Assembly (NCBI GenBank): GCA_964017195.1
Contig: OZ024898.1
Span: forward strand, 11,567,630 to 11,631,629
Direction: 5' to 3'
Origin: Siderastrea radians
Lineage: Eukaryota > Cnidaria > Anthozoa > Scleractinia > Rhizangiidae
DNA length: 64,000 bases
Part shown: piece by piece, positions 59,815 through 64,000 of the stretch
How the letters are laid out: every line of letters starts with the position of its first letter
Position numbering within the stretch: the first letter of the stretch is position 1
Notes under the pieces: model-generated
Databases searched by the model: none
The model's input: only the letters and a program-made list of their open reading frames with translations
Told to the model about the DNA's origin: nothing
Program-made: the position numbers and the translations under genes

Positions 59815-61576
59815 GCAATAATCTTCTACTTTCTATCAATAGGACTTGCATGGAGTTTTGCTTTATTTCTGTGGTTTGGTGGTTCTTTGAAACAAAGCCA
59901 TTTTGCGCACTTCGGAAAAAGGCAAAAATTGGTAAACTTCAGAGGCTTAAAATGGGTCTTGGTATGTCTAATATCGAATTGAAATAAACTCTGTGATAAA
60001 GTTTGGCCCTACTTCTATCATGATATGAAATAAAAAATCTGGGCAATTCAGGCTCGCGCTGACAAAAACAAAAATTCGCGAACCAGTGTTGCCAAAGTTT
60101 GCATAATGAAATGAATGAAATGAAAAGTAGTAGTCTGGGTGAGCTCAATTTAGAGGATTTTATTCACTGAAGACACACAAAGAATGAACTAAAACATTCC
60201 TTCAATCTATTCTTGCACTGTTTTGGGCTTATACTATTTCTACGTAAAACTAAAGAGAAGGAGAAGAAGTTTTAAAAGTTCTACACAAGCTGTTGCGTGA
60301 CCGGTGTCACGTGAATCTTTTTTGTCAATTTGTCATTCTACTTATGGCAGTTTTTAAATGCGGTCTCCTACATTGGCCGCTGTTTTATGCATGGCTAGTT
60401 CTCCAGCGAATACCGTACGCATCCCTGTGTTTGGGGCATACTGTCATGTGCAGCTGATATTCTACTGGGACGAAAATTGCGACAGGCAAGTCTAGAAGTA
60501 GTATGACAGATATGACACCTTTCTCTTCGAGAGAAGAAAACTGCGAAATAGTATGTTGTTTTGTACGTGACTCGATCGCTCTTTTCAAACGGCTACTAAG
60601 ATTTTGGGCGACTTTTTGAAATGACACTATTTTGGCCAGGAAGCAAAAGTGCATCATTATCATTATGATTTATACGTATTTGTCAAAAACTGTGCTGTTC
60701 CTATCAATATTATTACATTTGGATAAATATGTTTAAAAAATCGCAAACCACGGACGTTCTGGTAGCGGGGTCGGTATTTATGAGTTCTAAATGCTGCTGT
60801 ATATCTAAGAGATATCAATACACAGTTTGTTTGGTTTTAATTTGCAAGATCGCTGAGAACTCTTTCATGTTTGCATGAACGTGCAGTGATAGGTTGCGTG
60901 ACTGGATTATTTTGAGTCATACTTTTGTGTTCCTTACTTTACACAGCCCGGTTGAGCTCTCAATTTATACGCGTATGTCAACTTTAATGATTTTTATAAG
61001 AAACTGTTTGGATTTTCGAGAACATTGGTATTTTCCGCCCCCGAAAACTGCAAATAACAAAGAAAGGCCATTGGTGCTACAGGGTACAGACATCTGACAA
61101 AATATGATAACCCACTGCACTCTAGTTTCACCAACAATTTGTTCGTAGTTCTTCAGAAAGATAAATGAAGATATCAGCGAATGCATCATCTAGTAGAAAG
61201 ACCATCCGAAAATAGTTACGGTAAACGATTTGTCATATTTCAAGTCGTCCTTCCATTACAGTTTTTTTTCTATTATCCAAATTATGCAAATTATGGCAAC
61301 ACTGGTTCGCGAATTTGTGTTTTTGTCAACGCGAGCCTGAATTGCCCAGATTTTTTATTTCATATCTTAATAGAAGTAGGGCCAAACTTTATCACGGTGT
61401 TTATTTCAATTCGATATTAAACATACCAAGACCCATTTTAAGCCTCTAAAGTTTACCAATTTTTGCCTTTTTCCGAAGTGCGCAAAATGGCTTTGTTTCA
61501 AAGAAACACCAAACCATATAAATAAAGCAAAACTCCATGCAATTCCCATTGATAGAAAGTAGAAGAGTATTGCTAT
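59815..61576. mobile_element. 1.8 kb element with about 295-bp inverted arms
   Basis: Arms about 59815-60110 and 61280-61576: CTTCTACTTTCTATCAATAG, TTTGCGCACTTCGGAAAAAG and GTTTGGCCCTACTTCTAT are found inverted on the other side. The core (1.17 kb) has no recognised frame. The similar protein frames in both arms come from the duplication. Confidence 0.7.
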
Positions 61577-61839
61577 CATTTAAACTTAAAATTGTTTTCT
61601 GGCGTTGCAAGTTGTTTACAAGCAAGCGCATTCAATTTGTTTAATTTTAAACCTGATTTTTGCACAATTAATTAAACAAAACCGTTTTTTCCCAATTTCT
61701 CGAAAACAATAGAATTCCAGAAGGTTTATGTAATATTGTCGAAGATAGCTCCCCAAAAGTGTTCTTCTGGCAAGTTATGAGGATTTTCGATTTTTTGAGC
61801 TTGTCCACCAATTCTCGATATTTACAGTCAAAGCCTCTT

Positions 61840-62507
61840 TTAAAAGGACGTTCGCGCCAATTGTTTCTACGCATCCTTACTGCGCACGCAATTAACTTCG
61901 TGATGTCATCCCACATCGTGCATTAAGCGCGCGCGCTGTTGAAGAAATGTGGAGATATATAGCGCTAGTGGGCACTTTAATATTTATGCACGGGTTTAAC
62001 TTTCTTAAATGTTCGGTGACCCCATATTTTCTTTTGATAGATCACTTTCTTTGTCGATAATCTACGTTTTGTGAAAAATTAAAGAAAATCTGTATTGTAG
62101 AAGTTTGATTTTTTTCAACTTTTCTGCCCTCGCATCATCCAATTCTACTATTATTGAAGCTGCACGATGTTCGTTAAAGTCGATCTTAGAGGTTGAATTT
62201 AACTAAAAGGATAACACCGGTTCAAATTATTTACTTAACAGACCCACTTAAGTAAAATTTGACTAACAAAGTGGGTCTACAGCGAATCATTTTTAATATT
62301 TTTCAACTAACAAGCACTGAGGCCATGTCGAGTTACGAGGGCCGATTTGTCAAAATTGGGGTAGTTTTTGACGCGCTTTATTTCGAAAACGAAGTCGGTG
62401 ACCCCCCAATTTTTTTCCATTTCTGACATAGGTAACTCATTATCTGACTGTAGCCAAAGTATGAAAAACATCTGTATTGTAGAAGTTTTTCGCGCGAACG
62501 TCCTTAA
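61840..62507. mobile_element. MITE with GGACGTTCGCGC ends, TTAA flanks
   Basis: TTAAAAGGACGTTCGCGCC on the left is mirrored by GCGCGAACGTCCTTAA on the right. TTAA at both borders would fit a TTAA-specific superfamily. CTGTATTGTAGAAGTTT occurs twice inside (62092, 62470). Confidence 0.5.
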
Positions 62508-62828
62508 GTGGTAATTGCTAGGAGCAGAGCAATACTTGTAAGTGCATTATTTTCTATCCAAATTTCTAGTCCATCTGGATGTTATTTTTTTAACTAGTCA
62601 CTGGATCAATATCCGAAAGGGAAAACATAAACTCTTATAAATTTTTGATGATTAAATATGAATTGTTTCTTTCAAATATTTTTTGGGAAACGTCCTAAAC
62701 CTAAAATTGAAATTCTCTTTACTGCTCATACACAAATATACACTGTTTGGGGAACTGAAAGCTATTTTGGGAAATAGTTTAATTTCTCTTGTGTAATCTG
62801 TGGTTTTGATCACACTTGGAAAAATAAT

Positions 62829-63306
62829 GCGCCGATCAATTCGAAACTTCAACATCCACCCCCCCGGGCATACCCCGGGCATTTGACTGTGCATCGTGCC
62901 CGGGGAGGGGGGGGATTTGAACGTTGTGTTGGAAGGGTGGGGAATTTGAACCGGATTTATCTCTTGTTCTGACGTAATAGGCCCGTGAATTTTTTTGGTT
63001 TTTGCGGGGTCTGACGGATTTGCAAGATAGAATTTCGCCTTTGTTAGTGAATAACTCTTTGAAAAGGGTCTTTAAAAGAAGATTGAAGGTGTCATTACGG
63101 CATATCTCTCTCTGAAAGGCATGTAAAGTGTTTGATTGAAGACCAAGTTTGTCTTTGAGGAGAGGCAGTTCAGTACTAATTGGTGGGGCATTTGAACGGC
63201 TTTCTTGCCCCGAGGGGAGGGAATTTGAACAAGCCAATCTTCAAAAGTTCAAATGCCCGGGGGGTTGCCCGGGGGGGGATGTTGAACTTTCGAATTGATC
63301 GGCGCA
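62829..63306. mobile_element. 478-bp MITE with TGCGCCGATC ends, TAA duplication
   Basis: TGCGCCGATCAATTCGAAAC + TTCAACATCC on the left, mirrored by GGATGTTGAACTTTCGAATT + GATCGGCGCA on the right. TAA on both sides (62826-62828, 63307-63309), as for PIF/Harbinger-type insertions. G/C runs next to each end. The minus-strand 133-codon frame inside is repeat sequence, and I do not count it as a gene. Confidence 0.75.
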
Positions 63307-63323
63307 TAATTATATGATGATAA

Positions 63324-63638
63324 TTACTGGTACATCAAGGGTAAAGATAATGGTAGAGAGAAGAAATGTTTTTGAGCCAATCTGTTCACCATCCGTTGAA
63401 AAGGTACTCTAGCAAAAGTACTTTGATGATCGCGTATTTTTTGTTGCCTCTCGTTGCTTCTAACAAAATCATTTTGTGGAAGCACTTCTAGTCGGTGTCG
63501 CCGGTCCTGATCGGTTTCAGCACACATTACTTTGTAGCCGCTGAGTTCATTCTCAATACTCAGTCGGTGTGACTTAGTTAAAATTTCGAAGACCTTGCAT
63601 GCGTTATTGGGGAATCTCGTTTTGTAGCGCTGTGCCAT
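63324..63638 (-). CDS. Possible gene or first exon, minus strand
   Basis: 104 codons from MAQRYKTRFPNNACKVFEIL through KSHRLSIENELSGYKVMCAE, RRHRLEVLPQNDFVRSNERQ and FARVPFQRMVNRLA. Charged and protein-like, not recognised. It ends 18 bp before the MITE at 62829-63306, so its 3' end may have been altered by that insertion; a weak donor ATG|GTGAAC lies at about 63390. Confidence 0.35.
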   Translation of the reverse strand: MAQRYKTRFPNNACKVFEILTKSHRLSIENELSGYKVMCAETDQDRRHRLEVLPQNDFVRSNERQQKIRDHQSTFARVPFQRMVNRLAQKHFFSLPLSLPLMYQ

Positions 63639-63860
63639 TAATCTTAATTTAAACTACGTTGTCTATGTTCTAGATTTCTCGCCTGTGATATTCCAGTCTC
63701 CTGTTTGTGTCGCGCTGTCGGCTTTAGTCTTCTCTAGGCTATTACCGGTCAACGATGTTCTCTACGGCGCTTTCTTGTCGTCGACTCTTTCGCTGTCGTC
63801 GTTCGCGCTGAGTTTCAAGTCGGCGTTCACGCTGAGTTTCAATAGTAGATCTCCCTCGGA

Positions 63861-64000
63861 ATGGATTTCCAGCCACTTGCTAAATCAGGCGTTGCTGTCT
63901 TCCCTCATTTGCATCAGAAATTAGTCCAGAACTTGTTCACAGACGATGACAATACAGGCATGTCAGCAAACACGCAAATGTATGCAGCGAAGAAACATGA
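63861..64000 (+). CDS. Possible first exon running off the window
   Basis: ATG at 63861 with an in-frame stop just upstream (63846-63848), then an open frame to the window edge: MDFQPLAKSGVAVFPHLHQK, LVQNLFTDDDNTGMSANTQM, YAAKKH. Balanced composition. It is head to head with the frame at 63638, 222 bp apart. No family recognised. Confidence 0.35.
   Translation, partial: MDFQPLAKSGVAVFPHLHQKLVQNLFTDDDNTGMSANTQMYAAKKH

Noticed and set aside
62836..63237. 133-codon minus-strand frame
   Set aside because: It lies within the MITE at 62829-63306, and its ends are the inverted termini.

Overview
The window is animal nuclear DNA. It is AT-rich, has GT-AG introns with short exons, carries tRNA-derived SINEs, non-LTR and tyrosine-recombinase retroelements and very many short inverted-repeat transposons, and has no bacterial-style operons. 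The repeat types and the cnidarian-like look of the exons suggest an anthozoan, probably a stony coral. That is inference from repeat and exon character; no species can be named.

Region 1 (about 1-24000) is genic. A plus-strand gene runs from a tiny first coding exon at 624-646 to a stop at 23464-23466, in eight or nine exons whose phases fit; the third (5909-6148) is optional. Its main exon carries a FAM216-like domain. In the 9.6 kb intron of this gene, on the opposite strand, lies a complete three-exon secreted gene of the CTHRC1 type: signal peptide, Gly-X-Y collagen stretch, then a cysteine-bearing globular domain. The introns hold minisatellites and several inverted-repeat MITEs.

Region 2 (about 24000-35000) is a repeat graveyard. 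It has a retroelement-like repeat at 24.2-24.6 kb, a TA-flanked MITE, three non-LTR retrotransposon remnants, a tRNA-derived SINE, and a 2.7 kb inverted structure. Both arms of that structure encode the zinc-binding N-terminal part of a Polinton/Maverick-like DNA polymerase B.

Region 3 (35160-54035) is one DIRS-like tyrosine-recombinase retrotransposon (gag, RT, RNase H, recombinase on the plus strand). Six direct insertions and at least four further nested ones stretch it from about 4.2 kb to 18.9 kb. Most insertions can be delimited to the base by target-site duplications. The element cuts a unit of a 220-bp satellite, and the satellite resumes on the other side without a duplication. Removing the insertions in order gives a relative chronology.

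The strongest novelty candidate is a transposon family with termini CACAGG...CCTGTG and perfect 7-bp target duplications. Four complete copies (16692-17232, 37736-38264, 39154-39718, 52868-53188) and one relic (about 54985-55205) are present.

Region 4 (54036-64000) holds the rest of the satellite, more inverted-repeat elements, a 13-14 bp minisatellite, and at the right edge two head-to-head open frames 222 bp apart that may be first exons of divergent genes.
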